Positions 5,638 to 14,897 of a stretch of DNA of 18,975 bases are shown here, piece after piece. Below the pieces are notes generated by a model. The model searched no databases, was not told the origin of the DNA, and saw nothing but the letters and a program-made list of their open reading frames with translations. The stretch covers positions 1-18,975 of the forward strand of contig JBNARO010000036.1 of the NCBI GenBank assembly GCA_049718665.1. Direction: 5' to 3'. A program made the translations under genes and the position numbers. The number at the start of each line of letters is the position of its first letter. Positions within the stretch are counted from its first letter, which is position 1. Source of the DNA: NZ13-RE01 sp049718665 (GTDB lineage Bacteria > Dictyoglomota > Dictyoglomia > Dictyoglomales > Dictyoglomaceae).

Positions 5638-6726
5638 ATGGAAAAGGATAGAAAATTAAGAATACATATAAAAGAGCAGATAAAATCTGAAATCCTTAAG
5701 GGGAGTTTAAAACCCTACGAGATGTTACCCCCTACCAAAGAATATGCTAAAAAATTAGGAGTTTCAAGGCTTACTTTAGAGTATATGTTGCAAGAGTTAG
5801 CAAAAGAAGGATATGTATTCAGGATAAAAGGAAAGGGAACTTTTGTGTCTCCTATAATTCCTGAGAAATCTACCTTAATTTCATTTATAGCACCCGATTT
5901 AAAAAATCCATTTATTGCTGAGGTTTTTATGGGGGTAGAGGATTCTACTAAAAAATATGGTTACGATTTAGTATATGTGAATTCTGAAGAGGCATCAGAA
6001 AGAGAAATTTTTAGTATTCAGCATCTTTTGAATAAAGGGATAAAAGGCATTCTTTTATATCCTTCTGATGATCTTATTCAGAAAGAAGATATATTTGAGA
6101 AACTATTAGTTAACATAAATATCCCTATAGTTCTTGTAGATAGATACTTTCCTAATCTTACCTTGGATTTTGTGGTTTCTGATAACAAAGGTGGAGGTTA
6201 TGAATTGACTAAATATCTCATTGATATGGGACATAGAGATATTGCTTTTATATGTTCTTCTAATTTAGCTACTACAAGCGTTAAGGAAAGATTTGAAGGT
6301 TATAGAAAGGCTTTAAAAGAGGCGAAAATAGATTTCAAAGAGGAATTAGTTTTAAATAAGTTAAGCTCTTATAAACATTTTTCTTTTGATAGAGATATTG
6401 AATTAGTATCTGAATTTCTAAGAAGCAGGAAAGTCACTGCGGTTTTTTGTGCTAATGAATTAATTGCCTCTATTGTATATAGGGCTTGTAAACTATTGAA
6501 TAAAAATATACCAGACGATGTTTCAGTAGTAGGTTTTGGTGATACTACTATTGCTCTTTACCTTGATCCTCCATTAACTACTATCTATCAAGAGAAGTCT
6601 CTTATGGGAGCAAAGGCAGTAGATACTCTGATGAAAAAGATAAAAGGAGAAAAAAGTATTACCCAAATATACCTTCCAACATATCTCGTTATTAGAAATT
6701 CTGTAAAGAATATAAAAAATGTTTAA
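5638..6726 (+). CDS. GntR/LacI hybrid transcriptional regulator (AraR-like), 362 aa
   Basis: DNA-binding repressor that probably controls the sugar genes downstream. The first 70 or so residues form a GntR-type winged helix, with MLPPTKEYAKKLGVSRLTLE as recognition region and GYVFRIKGKGTFVSP as the closing wing. The rest is a LacI-type periplasmic-binding-protein fold that binds a sugar, with ISFIAPDLKNPFIAEVFMGV at its start, LVDRYFPNLTLDFVVSDN, GHRDIAFICSS, AVFCANELIAS and DDVSVVGFGDT in the usual order. This architecture is that of AraR from Bacillus subtilis. I chose ATG 5638 because the promoter's -35 box covers the earlier in-frame TTG at 5602 and the GntR domain begins normally from there. 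Position at the head of an importer and alpha-mannosidase operon suggests the inducer is a mannose-containing oligosaccharide. Regulation of its own promoter is likely, since it lies directly in front. Confidence 0.9.
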   Translation: MEKDRKLRIHIKEQIKSEILKGSLKPYEMLPPTKEYAKKLGVSRLTLEYMLQELAKEGYVFRIKGKGTFVSPIIPEKSTLISFIAPDLKNPFIAEVFMGVEDSTKKYGYDLVYVNSEEASEREIFSIQHLLNKGIKGILLYPSDDLIQKEDIFEKLLVNINIPIVLVDRYFPNLTLDFVVSDNKGGGYELTKYLIDMGHRDIAFICSSNLATTSVKERFEGYRKALKEAKIDFKEELVLNKLSSYKHFSFDRDIELVSEFLRSRKVTAVFCANELIASIVYRACKLLNKNIPDDVSVVGFGDTTIALYLDPPLTTIYQEKSLMGAKAVDTLMKKIKGEKSITQIYLPTYLVIRNSVKNIKNV

Positions 6727-6736
6727 AAGGAGGTGA
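6727..6736 (+). promoter_or_regulatory. Orphan full-length Shine-Dalgarno sequence
   Basis: AAGGAGGTGA is a perfect complement of the usual 3' end of 16S rRNA. It starts right after the regulator stop (6724-6726), but no ATG, GTG or TTG follows at a usable distance. The binding-protein gene has its own AGAGGAGG near 6772, about 10 bases before its ATG at 6787. Confidence 0.45.
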
Positions 6737-6786
6737 AAAGAGAACTTATTCTTCTAATAAAAATTTAGTAAAGAGGAGGTTTTAGT

Positions 6787-8052
6787 ATGAAAAAATTATT
6801 TTTGGTTTTAATTTTAGTTTCAACACTTTTTATTTATCAAACAACAATGGGAGCAGAAAGATTAATATTTTTGTCAACTCAATTTAACCCTGTATCAGAA
6901 CTGCAATATATGAATGAAAAAGTTCTTTCTGGATTTACTAAGGAAACAGGAATTAATGTAGAATTTGTGCCTGCAAGTTATGCTGATTTTATGAATAGAA
7001 TCCTTGCAGAGGTTAAATCCGGTAAGGTTGTTACAAATGTGATAGCAGAACTTCATGGTGGATTTGATTATTTAGTTTCAGAAAATGCAGTGGAAGATTT
7101 ATCCAATATGCCAAAACTTCCTGGAAGAACTTTTATTAAAACCTTTACAAATTATGCCCAAATAAGAGGAGTAACCGCATATGTTCCATGGACTCAAGCC
7201 ACTTATGTCATGGCAATAAATAAAGAAGCCTTCAAATATCTACCCGCGGGATTAACTCAAGATGATGTATTAAGGGGAAGTATAAAATGGACCTATGATG
7301 CTCTTCTAAGATGGGCTGAAAATTTGAAAAAGGCAAAAGGCATTCCAATGTTTGGTCTTCCCATGGCACCTGGTGGTTTATTCCACAGATTCTTGCACGG
7401 ATATATTTATCCATCCTATACAGGATTCCAAGCTAAGGGTTTTGCAAGTAGAGAAGCATTAATAATGTGGAAATATTTATCTACTCTAAATGAGTTTATA
7501 AATCCAGCAAGCACTACATGGTCTAATATGAGCGAGCCCCTTCTTAAAGGTGAGGTACTGATTGCGTGGGACCACACTGCAAGACTTACTTCTGCTGTTA
7601 CAACAAAACCTAATGACTTTGTAATAGCACCTGCTCCTCTTGGACCAAAAGGTAGAGGATATATTTTAGTTATTGCAGGTTTAGGAATACCAAAGAATGC
7701 GCCTAATAAGGAGAATAGCTGGAAATTAATTGAATATTTAACAAGACCATCTACTTCCGCATTGATATTAAAAGGTACTGGATTTTTCCCTGTGGTTAAA
7801 GAAGCTCAAAAAGAAGTAACAGAAGGTGGACTTAAGGTTCTTGTAGAGGGTGTTACAAAACAATCTTCAGCTCCTGTTGGAAAACCTCAGTTAATCCCAA
7901 GTCTTGGAGGTTTAGGTGGAGAATTTGGAAATATTTATAGGATTGCTTATGAAAGAATAGTCCTTAGAAAGGAAGATCCTAATAAAGTACTGCCAGAACT
8001 TGCAAAACGCTTAGAAGAAATATTTAAAGAAGCAAATGTACCTATAAATTAA
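6787..8052 (+). CDS. Extracellular sugar-binding protein of an ABC importer (family 1, 421 aa)
   Basis: Captures a sugar or oligosaccharide outside the membrane and delivers it to the two permeases encoded next. The N-terminus is a clear signal peptide: MKK, a hydrophobic core to about residue 20, and a likely cleavage site after TTMGA. There is no lipobox cysteine, so it is probably a free secreted or periplasm-like protein rather than a lipoprotein. The mature part has the layout of UgpB/MalE-type proteins: GFTKETGINVEFVPASYADF, the AINKEAF segment of the hinge region, GLPMAPGG, and late on LIAWDHTARLTSAV and ENSWKLIEYLTRPSTSALIL. The length of about 420 residues is normal for the family. 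AGAGGAGG lies about 10 bases before ATG 6787. The ligand cannot be read from sequence, but the alpha-mannosidase in the same operon points to mannosides. Confidence 0.92.
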   Translation: MKKLFLVLILVSTLFIYQTTMGAERLIFLSTQFNPVSELQYMNEKVLSGFTKETGINVEFVPASYADFMNRILAEVKSGKVVTNVIAELHGGFDYLVSENAVEDLSNMPKLPGRTFIKTFTNYAQIRGVTAYVPWTQATYVMAINKEAFKYLPAGLTQDDVLRGSIKWTYDALLRWAENLKKAKGIPMFGLPMAPGGLFHRFLHGYIYPSYTGFQAKGFASREALIMWKYLSTLNEFINPASTTWSNMSEPLLKGEVLIAWDHTARLTSAVTTKPNDFVIAPAPLGPKGRGYILVIAGLGIPKNAPNKENSWKLIEYLTRPSTSALILKGTGFFPVVKEAQKEVTEGGLKVLVEGVTKQSSAPVGKPQLIPSLGGLGGEFGNIYRIAYERIVLRKEDPNKVLPELAKRLEEIFKEANVPIN

Positions 8053-8066
8053 GGAGAATAAGAAAA

Positions 8067-8102
8067 AAACCCCCGCGCCCTAAATAGGGGATGCGGGGGT
8101 TT
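8067..8102 (+). terminator. Strong intercistronic hairpin between binding protein and permeases
   Basis: AAACCCCCGC (8067-8076) pairs perfectly with GCGGGGGTTT (8093-8102), and CCC/GGG pairs inside. Only TTTATAATTT follows, a weak U-tract, so some read-through is expected. In importer operons such hairpins typically stabilise the upstream mRNA and lower permease expression relative to the binding protein. Confidence 0.8.
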
Positions 8103-8125
8103 ATAATTTGAAGGGAGGTTCTAAC

Positions 8126-8968
8126 TTGAAGAGATACATACCATTTTTACTTTGTCTTCCAAGCTTATTTTATCTTATCGTATTTATCGGCTATCCTTTA
8201 GTACAGGCTTTTGTATTAGCTTTTTCAAAACCTAAGTTAGGATTTACCTTAGAAAACTTTATTAGTGTTATATCTTCACAGGGTTTTAGAGAGGCTTTTT
8301 TTAATACCTTACTTATTTCTGGCATAGTTATACCTTTACAGCTTGCTTTTGCATTGTCCTTAGCTATTTTTGTGAATAAAAGATTTAAAGGATATATGTT
8401 CTTAATATACGTAATAACTATTCCTTTAGCACTAAGTGAAATAACAGCAGGTCTTATGAGCTATTCTATTTTTAGTACTATGGGATTTCTAAATAAATTA
8501 CTTTTAAGGATTAATCTTATAGAAAGTCCCATTTATTTTTTTGGTTATACTTATAAATTTAGAGAATTTATAGTCATTATATTATCAGAACTTTGGAGAG
8601 CAACACCTTTAGTCTTTGTTATACTTTTAGCGGGACTTCAGTCTATTGATAAAGAATATATAGAAGCTGCAGAGGTAGATGGTGCAAATTCTTGGCAAAA
8701 GTTTTCTAAAATAACTTTACCTTTACTAAAACCTTCACTTCTTTCTGCTCTTTTATTAAGAACTACTTTTGCTTTTCAGGTTTTTGGAAATATTTGGATA
8801 CTTGTAGGTAGGGATATTCCAGTACTTGCGGGAGAAGCATATTACTGGCAAACAGAAATTAGAAATTCAAATATAGCCAGCACTTACGCTATTGTTATTG
8901 CAATCATAACCATAATTTTTGCTTTCTTTTATATAAAAACTTTAAGATCCCCTTATTTAGAAAGTTGA
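8126..8968 (+). CDS. Sugar ABC transporter permease, MalF/UgpA type (280 aa)
   Basis: One of the two membrane subunits that form the translocation path of the importer. The TTG at 8126 is chosen because GGGAGG (8113-8118) sits about 7 bases before it; a TTG at 8108 in the same frame precedes that site and has no binding site of its own. The protein opens with RYIPFLLCLPSLFYLIVFIGY, typical of the first helix of UgpA-like permeases, and has about six membrane segments. The cytoplasmic EAA loop that contacts the ATPase is well preserved, with EYIEAAEVDGANSWQKFS followed by ITLPLLKPSL. Its stop overlaps the ribosome binding site of the next permease. No ATPase gene is present in the operon, so a shared MsmK/UgpC-like ATPase elsewhere must energise it. 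Confidence 0.9.
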   Translation: MKRYIPFLLCLPSLFYLIVFIGYPLVQAFVLAFSKPKLGFTLENFISVISSQGFREAFFNTLLISGIVIPLQLAFALSLAIFVNKRFKGYMFLIYVITIPLALSEITAGLMSYSIFSTMGFLNKLLLRINLIESPIYFFGYTYKFREFIVIILSELWRATPLVFVILLAGLQSIDKEYIEAAEVDGANSWQKFSKITLPLLKPSLLSALLLRTTFAFQVFGNIWILVGRDIPVLAGEAYYWQTEIRNSNIASTYAIVIAIITIIFAFFYIKTLRSPYLES

Positions 8969-8978
8969 GGTGATAATC

Positions 8979-9773
8979 TTGAGAAAAGCAGGAATTATTA
9001 TTTTTAGTATAATAATATTAATATTTTTCTTAGCTCCTGTTCTTTTAACTTTTTTATATGCTTTAACTCCTGAACAAGATTATTATAATCAAAGCAAATT
9101 ATTTCCGTCTTATCTTACTTTAAAGCAAATTAAAGATCTTTTAATCCTTTTAGGGGCATGGAAGGCAGTTATAAGAAGTGTTCAAGTGGCACTAATATCT
9201 ATTATTTTGAGTTTTATTCTTGGCATTCCTACCGCTTATGCTATGGTTAGGTATAAATTTAAAGGAAAGAATTCATTGAAACTCTTAATATTATTGACCA
9301 GAACCTTTCCTCTTATTGTAGTTGCTATTCCTTTGCTTATGGTTTACATGAAACTTAATCTAAATGATACTGTAATAAGTGTAGCATTAGCTCATACATC
9401 AATGGTTTTACCATTTATGGTAATTTTAGGGACAAGTGTACTTGCTACTATCCCTGAAGAGTTTGAAGAGGCTGCAATGGTAGATGGACTTTCGAGATTT
9501 CAGGCAGTTCTAAGAATTACTTTACCTCTTGCTCTTCCAGGACTTACTGCAGCAAGTATTATTGCCTTCGTTATGTCTTGGAATGAGGTTTTTGTAGCTT
9601 CTATACTTACTCTAACCAATAGGACTTTACCTGCATATGTGATAAATACCGCTTATGCTTCAACAGATGTGTATAAGTTTGCTGCGGGAGTTATAATGGC
9701 ACTTCCCGCCATGATTTTTATATTTTTGGTTAGGAAATATTTAGTCACTGTATGGGGATTAGCTTTGAAGTAG
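8979..9773 (+). CDS. Sugar ABC transporter permease, MalG/UgpE type (264 aa)
   Basis: The second membrane subunit of the importer, expected to pair with the MalF-type permease. GAGGTGAT (8967-8974) overlaps the upstream stop codon and positions TTG 8979 as start; GTG 8970, three codons earlier in frame, falls inside that site and is less likely. About six membrane helices are visible. The EAA loop is clear, with EEFEEAAMVDGLSRFQAV and then RITLPLALPGL. The segment SWNEVFVASILT follows, where MalG-type permeases have their usual WNEF-like motif. Close spacing implies translational coupling to the preceding permease. The stop at 9771-9773 overlaps the AGGAGG used by the mannosidase gene. Confidence 0.9.
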   Translation: MRKAGIIIFSIIILIFFLAPVLLTFLYALTPEQDYYNQSKLFPSYLTLKQIKDLLILLGAWKAVIRSVQVALISIILSFILGIPTAYAMVRYKFKGKNSLKLLILLTRTFPLIVVAIPLLMVYMKLNLNDTVISVALAHTSMVLPFMVILGTSVLATIPEEFEEAAMVDGLSRFQAVLRITLPLALPGLTAASIIAFVMSWNEVFVASILTLTNRTLPAYVINTAYASTDVYKFAAGVIMALPAMIFIFLVRKYLVTVWGLALK

Positions 9774-9787
9774 GAGGAAAACACAAA

Positions 9788-12403
9788 ATGAAAGTTCATA
9801 TAATTCCTCATACTCATTGGGATAGGGAATGGTGTCAAACCTTTCAAGAGTATAGAGTAAAACTTATAAAGATGATAGACAGATTAATATATATTATAGA
9901 AAATTATCCTGATTACAAATTTTTATTAGATGGGCAAACTATTATTTTAGAAGATTATTTGGAGGTAAGACCTGAAAAAAGAGAAAAACTTGAAAAATAT
10001 ATAAGAAATGGCAATATTTTTGTTGGACCTTGGTATGTCCAACCTGATGAATTTTTGGTAAGCGGTGAATCATTAATTAGAAATCTTTTAATAGGAAGCA
10101 AAATTTCAGAAAAATTTGGAAATAGGTTAAACGTAGGATATGTACCAGACTCTTTTGGTCATATCTCCCAACTTCCCCAAATTTTTAAAGGCTTTGATAT
10201 AGAAGATGTAGTTCTATGGAGAGGAGTTGGAAGAAATGAATCCTTAGAATATATTTGGAAAGCACCAAGTGGGGATGAAGTTTTTTTAGTTCATCTTCAA
10301 TCTCCTCTTTTTAGTGGTTACTCTAATGGATGGTATTTATCTTACGAAATCCCTTTTGACATTTTAAATATTCATTTGGAGGCACTTTCTAAGAATGCTA
10401 ATACTCCAAATATTATCTTAATGAATGGGAGAGATCATGCAGAGCCTAATGAAAAAGTGTTGGAAAATATTAAGAAATTGAATGAGCTATATAAGGAGCA
10501 CACTTTTATTCTATCCACTTTAGAAGATTATATTTCTGATGTGAAAAGCTATAATCCTAAATTAATAGTATTACAAGGGGAATTGAGAAACTATTCTTTT
10601 GGAACAGATTACATACTTTCTGGAGTTTTGTCTGCAAGGAATTATTTAAAACTATCTAATTTTGAGGTTTATCATAAGACAGAAAAAATTTTAGAGCCTT
10701 TAGCAATTGTAAATTATCTAAATTCAGGAGTTTATGATTCAAACTATTTGGAATATCTCTGGAAGCTTATTTTGCAGAATCATGCCCATGATAGTATTTG
10801 TGGATGTAGTATAGATGAAGTGCATGTAGAAATGGAAGGAAGATTTGTAAGTATTAGGGGCTTAATAAGGGAGTTTTTGAGAAGTATAAGTATTAATTTA
10901 TTTGGGGGAGGAGAAGATGTTATTTTATTTAATCCTACCCCTAAGAAAAGGACCTCAACTTTTGTCATTCCTATTTTCATAAAGGAAGACTTAGGTAAAG
11001 GAATAAAAATATATGATGAGGAGAAGAGAGAATTAAAATATCAATTGTTATCTATACAAGATACTTATAAGTTCTATATGGATGAAAAAAATATAAGAAT
11101 AACAGAGAAAGGGAAAGAATATACTATTGCCTTAAACCTTGATTTACCAGGTCTTGGATTTAGAAAGATTAGTATAGAAAAAAACGAGAATAGATACATG
11201 TTTGTTTTTAATGAAAATATCTCAAAATCTTTTGGAATATTAGAAAATGAATACTTAAAAGTTCTTATTCAACCAAATGGAAGTTTAATAATTGAAAATA
11301 AAGAGACAGGTGAGGTTTATAAAAACTTACATATATTTGAGGATGGGGGAGATATAGGAGATCTATATAATTATTGTCCCCCTTATAGAGATAGGATTTA
11401 TACAACTTATGGTTCAAAGGCTAATATTTCTCTGATTAATAATGGAGAATTTTTAGCTGAATATCTTGTAGAAGTTGATTTTGAGGTCCCAAAGGATACG
11501 AAAAATGAATATAGAGAAGAGGAGCTTATTAAACTACCTATTAAATCTTATATAAGCTTGAGAAAAGAAGAAAGATTTGTAAGAATAAGAACAGAGATTA
11601 GTAACTATGCAAGAAATCATAGATTAAGAGTTCTTTTTGAAAGTGGGGTTCAAAATTCTAATACTTCTTTCAGTTATACCCCCTTTGATGTAGTAGAAAG
11701 AGATATCAAGCCTCTTGATCCAAAAGGTAGAAATGAATACCCATATAATTTTCATCCATTTCAATATTTTATGGGGATCACAGATGGTAAAAAAGGATTA
11801 ATGATAGCAAGCAAAGGACTTTATGAATATGAGGTATTTAATGATCAGGAAAGAACAATAGCATTGACACTAATAAGATCAGTAGGATTTCTCTCAAGAG
11901 AGCTCCCTTCAAGATATAATATAGCGGGTCCAATTATTGAAACACCTTCTGCTCAATGTATAAGGAGTTTCCAATTTGAATATGCAATAATTCCCATGAG
12001 TGGTCCCTATCATAATTATATAAAAGATGCTTTTGAATTTATTGATGATATTGAAGTACTACAAGGAAAAGATTTGCCTAATATAAATTCACTATTTGAA
12101 ATAGATGGTTCTGACGCTATATTTTTGAGTGCCATAAAAAAAGCTGAAAAGGATGAAGGAATTGTAGTGAGGTTTTGTAACTTAAGTAAAGACGTTCAAG
12201 AAGTTAATATAAAGACAGGGTTTAAATTTAAGAAAGTAGAGGAAGTAAAGCTTAATGAGGAAAAAATAAGAGATTTAGAGTTTCAAAGAGAGGAGATAAA
12301 AATAAAAATTCTAGGAAAGAAAATTTTTACCCTAAAATTTTATATAGAGTATAATAATTTATATGAGGGACCAAATTTACGAGGAGTTAAAAAGAAATCA
12401 TGA
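9788..12403 (+). CDS. Alpha-mannosidase, glycoside hydrolase family 38 (871 aa)
   Basis: Cytoplasmic zinc enzyme that removes alpha-linked mannose from imported oligosaccharides, resembling E. coli MngB. Start ATG 9788 follows TAGGAGG and yields the family's usual opening, VHIIPHTHWDREW. GH38 features in order: zinc ligands His10 and Asp12; LLDGQTIILEDYLE; GPWYVQPDEFLVSGES; Asp121 in YVPDSFGHISQLPQ, which is nucleophile and zinc ligand; LWRG; MNGRDHAEP; and His334 in NHAHDSICGC, the fourth zinc ligand. Beta-rich domains follow in the C-terminal half. There is no signal peptide, so the substrate must be imported, in line with the importer just upstream. Full length is normal for the bacterial enzymes. 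The last 41 bases overlap the start of the sensor kinase gene in another frame. Whether it acts on mannose chains or on compounds such as mannosylglycerate cannot be told. Confidence 0.94.
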   Translation: MKVHIIPHTHWDREWCQTFQEYRVKLIKMIDRLIYIIENYPDYKFLLDGQTIILEDYLEVRPEKREKLEKYIRNGNIFVGPWYVQPDEFLVSGESLIRNLLIGSKISEKFGNRLNVGYVPDSFGHISQLPQIFKGFDIEDVVLWRGVGRNESLEYIWKAPSGDEVFLVHLQSPLFSGYSNGWYLSYEIPFDILNIHLEALSKNANTPNIILMNGRDHAEPNEKVLENIKKLNELYKEHTFILSTLEDYISDVKSYNPKLIVLQGELRNYSFGTDYILSGVLSARNYLKLSNFEVYHKTEKILEPLAIVNYLNSGVYDSNYLEYLWKLILQNHAHDSICGCSIDEVHVEMEGRFVSIRGLIREFLRSISINLFGGGEDVILFNPTPKKRTSTFVIPIFIKEDLGKGIKIYDEEKRELKYQLLSIQDTYKFYMDEKNIRITEKGKEYTIALNLDLPGLGFRKISIEKNENRYMFVFNENISKSFGILENEYLKVLIQPNGSLIIENKETGEVYKNLHIFEDGGDIGDLYNYCPPYRDRIYTTYGSKANISLINNGEFLAEYLVEVDFEVPKDTKNEYREEELIKLPIKSYISLRKEERFVRIRTEISNYARNHRLRVLFESGVQNSNTSFSYTPFDVVERDIKPLDPKGRNEYPYNFHPFQYFMGITDGKKGLMIASKGLYEYEVFNDQERTIALTLIRSVGFLSRELPSRYNIAGPIIETPSAQCIRSFQFEYAIIPMSGPYHNYIKDAFEFIDDIEVLQGKDLPNINSLFEIDGSDAIFLSAIKKAEKDEGIVVRFCNLSKDVQEVNIKTGFKFKKVEEVKLNEEKIRDLEFQREEIKIKILGKKIFTLKFYIEYNNLYEGPNLRGVKKKS

Positions 12404-14897
12404 TATTCAAAGAGTATTAAACTCTATTTTAGAGCTTTCCCTTGAAGATATCTCTTTGGAAGAGCTCTTAAATAAAACCTTAGATCTTCTTTTTTCCATT
12501 CCTTGGCTTACTTTTGAGAAAAAAGGTGCTATTTTTTTGACAAATGAAGAAAATAATGAGCTTATTATGATAGTTTCCAAAAATCTTCCTAATCTTTAAA
12601 AATTAAATGTAGAAAAGTCCCCTTTGGGAAATGTTTATGTGGAAGATCTGCTGAAAGAAAAGAAATTATTTTTTCTTCTCATCTTGATGAGAATCATGAA
12701 ATAAGATATGAAGGGATAGAAGAACATGGACACTACTGTGTCCCTATAATCTATCAAGGGAAAGTTTTAGGGGTTATAAACCTTTATCTTAAAGATGGGC
12801 ATTCCTCAAGTAAAATGGAGGAGGATTTCTTAAAAGGGGTTTCTTACACCTTAGCGGGAATAATTAATCATAAAAAACTTGAGGATAAGTTTCATAGATT
12901 TTATAACATAGTGGAACAAGTAAAAGAGGGAGTAATAATAACGGACAAAGAGGGAAGAATTGAGTATGTAAACCCATCTTTTGAAGAGATTACAGGATAT
13001 ACTTTTAGCGAAGTAAAGGGACAAAAAATAGGTTTTCTCTCTCCTAAAGAATTTGAAAAAGTATTTTATGAAAAACATATCTCAAATATACGTTCTGGAA
13101 AATCTTTTACTGATAGAATGGTAGTAAAAAGAAAAGATGAAGAAATAATTCATGTGCTTGTTAGTATAACACCTATAAAAGATAAGAATGGAAATATAAA
13201 TTATTATGTGGGAACCATGACTGATATATCAGAAGAGGTTTATTTAGAGAATGAATTAAGAGAAAGATCCCTAAGAAGGGCATCCGAAATTGGAAAACTT
13301 GGACATTGGGATTGGGACATTATAAAGGATAAAATCACTTGGTCTGAAGAGGTTTATAAAATTTTTGGTAAAAAAGAAGGAGATTTTGGTGGTACTTACA
13401 AAAGCTTTTTGGAGCTTGTTCATNNNNNNNNNNNNNNNNNNNNNNNNNNNNNNNNNNNNNNNNNNNNNNNNNNNNNNNNNNNNNNNNNNNNNNNNNNNNN
13501 NNNNNNNNNNNNNNNNNNNNNNNGAAGTAATTTTTGATGAGGAAGGGAATCCCATAAGAATGTTTGGAACTATCCAAGATATTACAGAGATTAAAAAATT
13601 AGAAGAGGAATTAAGAAAGTATAGCGAAGAATTAGAAGAAGTAGTAAGAGAAAGAACAAAAGAGCTTGAGGATTATAGTAGAAAACTCCATAAACTTTAT
13701 GAAATAAGCTATTCCTTTAAGGAAAATTCCTATGAGTTTGCAAAATTTGTCTTGAAAGAATTAGTAAATATGTTAGATGTGGACTTTGCAACAGTGGGAG
13801 AAGTAAAAGAGGATAAATGGATTGCATATGCTATTTCTGTAAAAGAAGATCTTTCTCTTAAAGAAAAAATAATTCTTCCTCTAAATGAGACTTTTTGTGA
13901 TATTGTTGCTAAAACCCAAAAATCCCTTGTTATAAATGATGTCTTAAATCATGAAGAATATAAGAATCATCCCGCTTATTTAAATCGTAAAATAAGATCC
14001 TACCTTGGAGTACCAATTTTCATAGAGAGTAAATTCTTTGGAGTTTTAGCAAGTTTTAGTAGATCTTCCCATAATTATTCTGAACATGATGTGATTATTC
14101 ATCAACTTTTAGCAAAGAGATTAGAATTTGAGTTTATAAGAGAAAAATATGAAAATGAGTTGAAAATTGCCTTAAAATCTGCAGAAATAGCAAATAAAGC
14201 AAAGTCTGATTTTATTGCCAGTATGTCTCATGAATTAAGAACTCCTTTAAATGCCATTATTGGATTTTCGGAGGTTTTGTTAGAAGAATATTTTGGTCCC
14301 TTAAATGAAAAGCAAAAAGAATATGTAATAGACATTCTTGAAAGTAGCAAATATCTACTTTCTTTGATAAATGATATTTTGGATCTTTCTAAAATTGAGG
14401 CAGGGAAGATAGAGCTTGAAATTTCTGATGTTAATATTAAAGATTTATTAGAGGATAGTCTGATGATTATAAGGGAAAGGGCAAGAGTACATAATATTCA
14501 AGTGGAAGTGGATATGTGTCCTGAACTTGAAAATTTAGTCATTAAAGCAGATGAGAGAAAATTAAAGCAGGTTATGTATAATCTTTTGTCTAATGCAGTA
14601 AAATTTACTCCTGATGGAGGAAGGATAAAAATAGAGGTAAGAATAGAAGGAGAATATCTTAGAACATCTGTTGAAGATAATGGAATTGGAATTCCTAAGG
14701 AGTATTTGGAAAAAATTTTTGAGCCCTTCTTCCAGGTAAAGAATGCTTATAAAAATAAACCTTCGGGGACAGGATTGGGACTTTCCATTGCAAAGACTAT
14801 AGTAGAGCTTCATGGAGGAAAGATATGGGCAGAAAGTGAAGGGGAAGGAAAGGGAAGTAAATTTACTTTTATAATTCCCCTAAAGAGGGATAAATAA
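12363..14897 (+). CDS. Multi-domain sensor histidine kinase, GAF-PAS-PAS-GAF-HisKA-HATPase (frameshift and gap)
   Basis: Likely cytoplasmic sensor kinase that phosphorylates the response regulator encoded next; no membrane segment is seen. ATG 12363 overlaps the mannosidase end by 41 bases. The first GAF domain breaks at the CTTTAAAAA run (12594-12601): the frame ends at TAA 12597, while the adjacent frame continues with VPFGKCLCGRSAERKEI and HYCVPIIYQGKVLGVINLY. Next is a PAS domain (VKEGVIITDKEGRIEYVNPS), then a second PAS (IGKLGHWDWDI) cut by the N gap at 13424-13523, its end resuming at EGNPIRMFGTIQDITE. A coiled coil, a second GAF (LGVPIFIESKFFGVLASF), the H-box SHELRTPLNAIIGFS (phospho-acceptor His at 14229-14231), N-box NLLSNAVKF (14580), VEDNGIGI and GTGLGLSI follow. 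If the frameshift is real, the kinase could still be made from an internal start, without the first GAF. Confidence 0.85.
13424..13523. other. Assembly gap (100 N) inside the second PAS domain of the kinase
   Basis: Exactly 100 N, so the true length is unknown. The flanking coding frames differ by one, which is meaningless across an unsized gap. PAS-domain length predicts about 30-50 missing residues. Confidence 0.9.

Noticed and set aside
8108..8125. TTG at 8108 as start of the first permease
   Set aside because: The ribosome binding site GGGAGG lies downstream of it and correctly spaces TTG 8126.
9752..9787. Upstream start for alpha-mannosidase within the permease gene
   Set aside because: The AGGAGG site and the conserved opening VHIIPHTHWD both point to ATG 9788.
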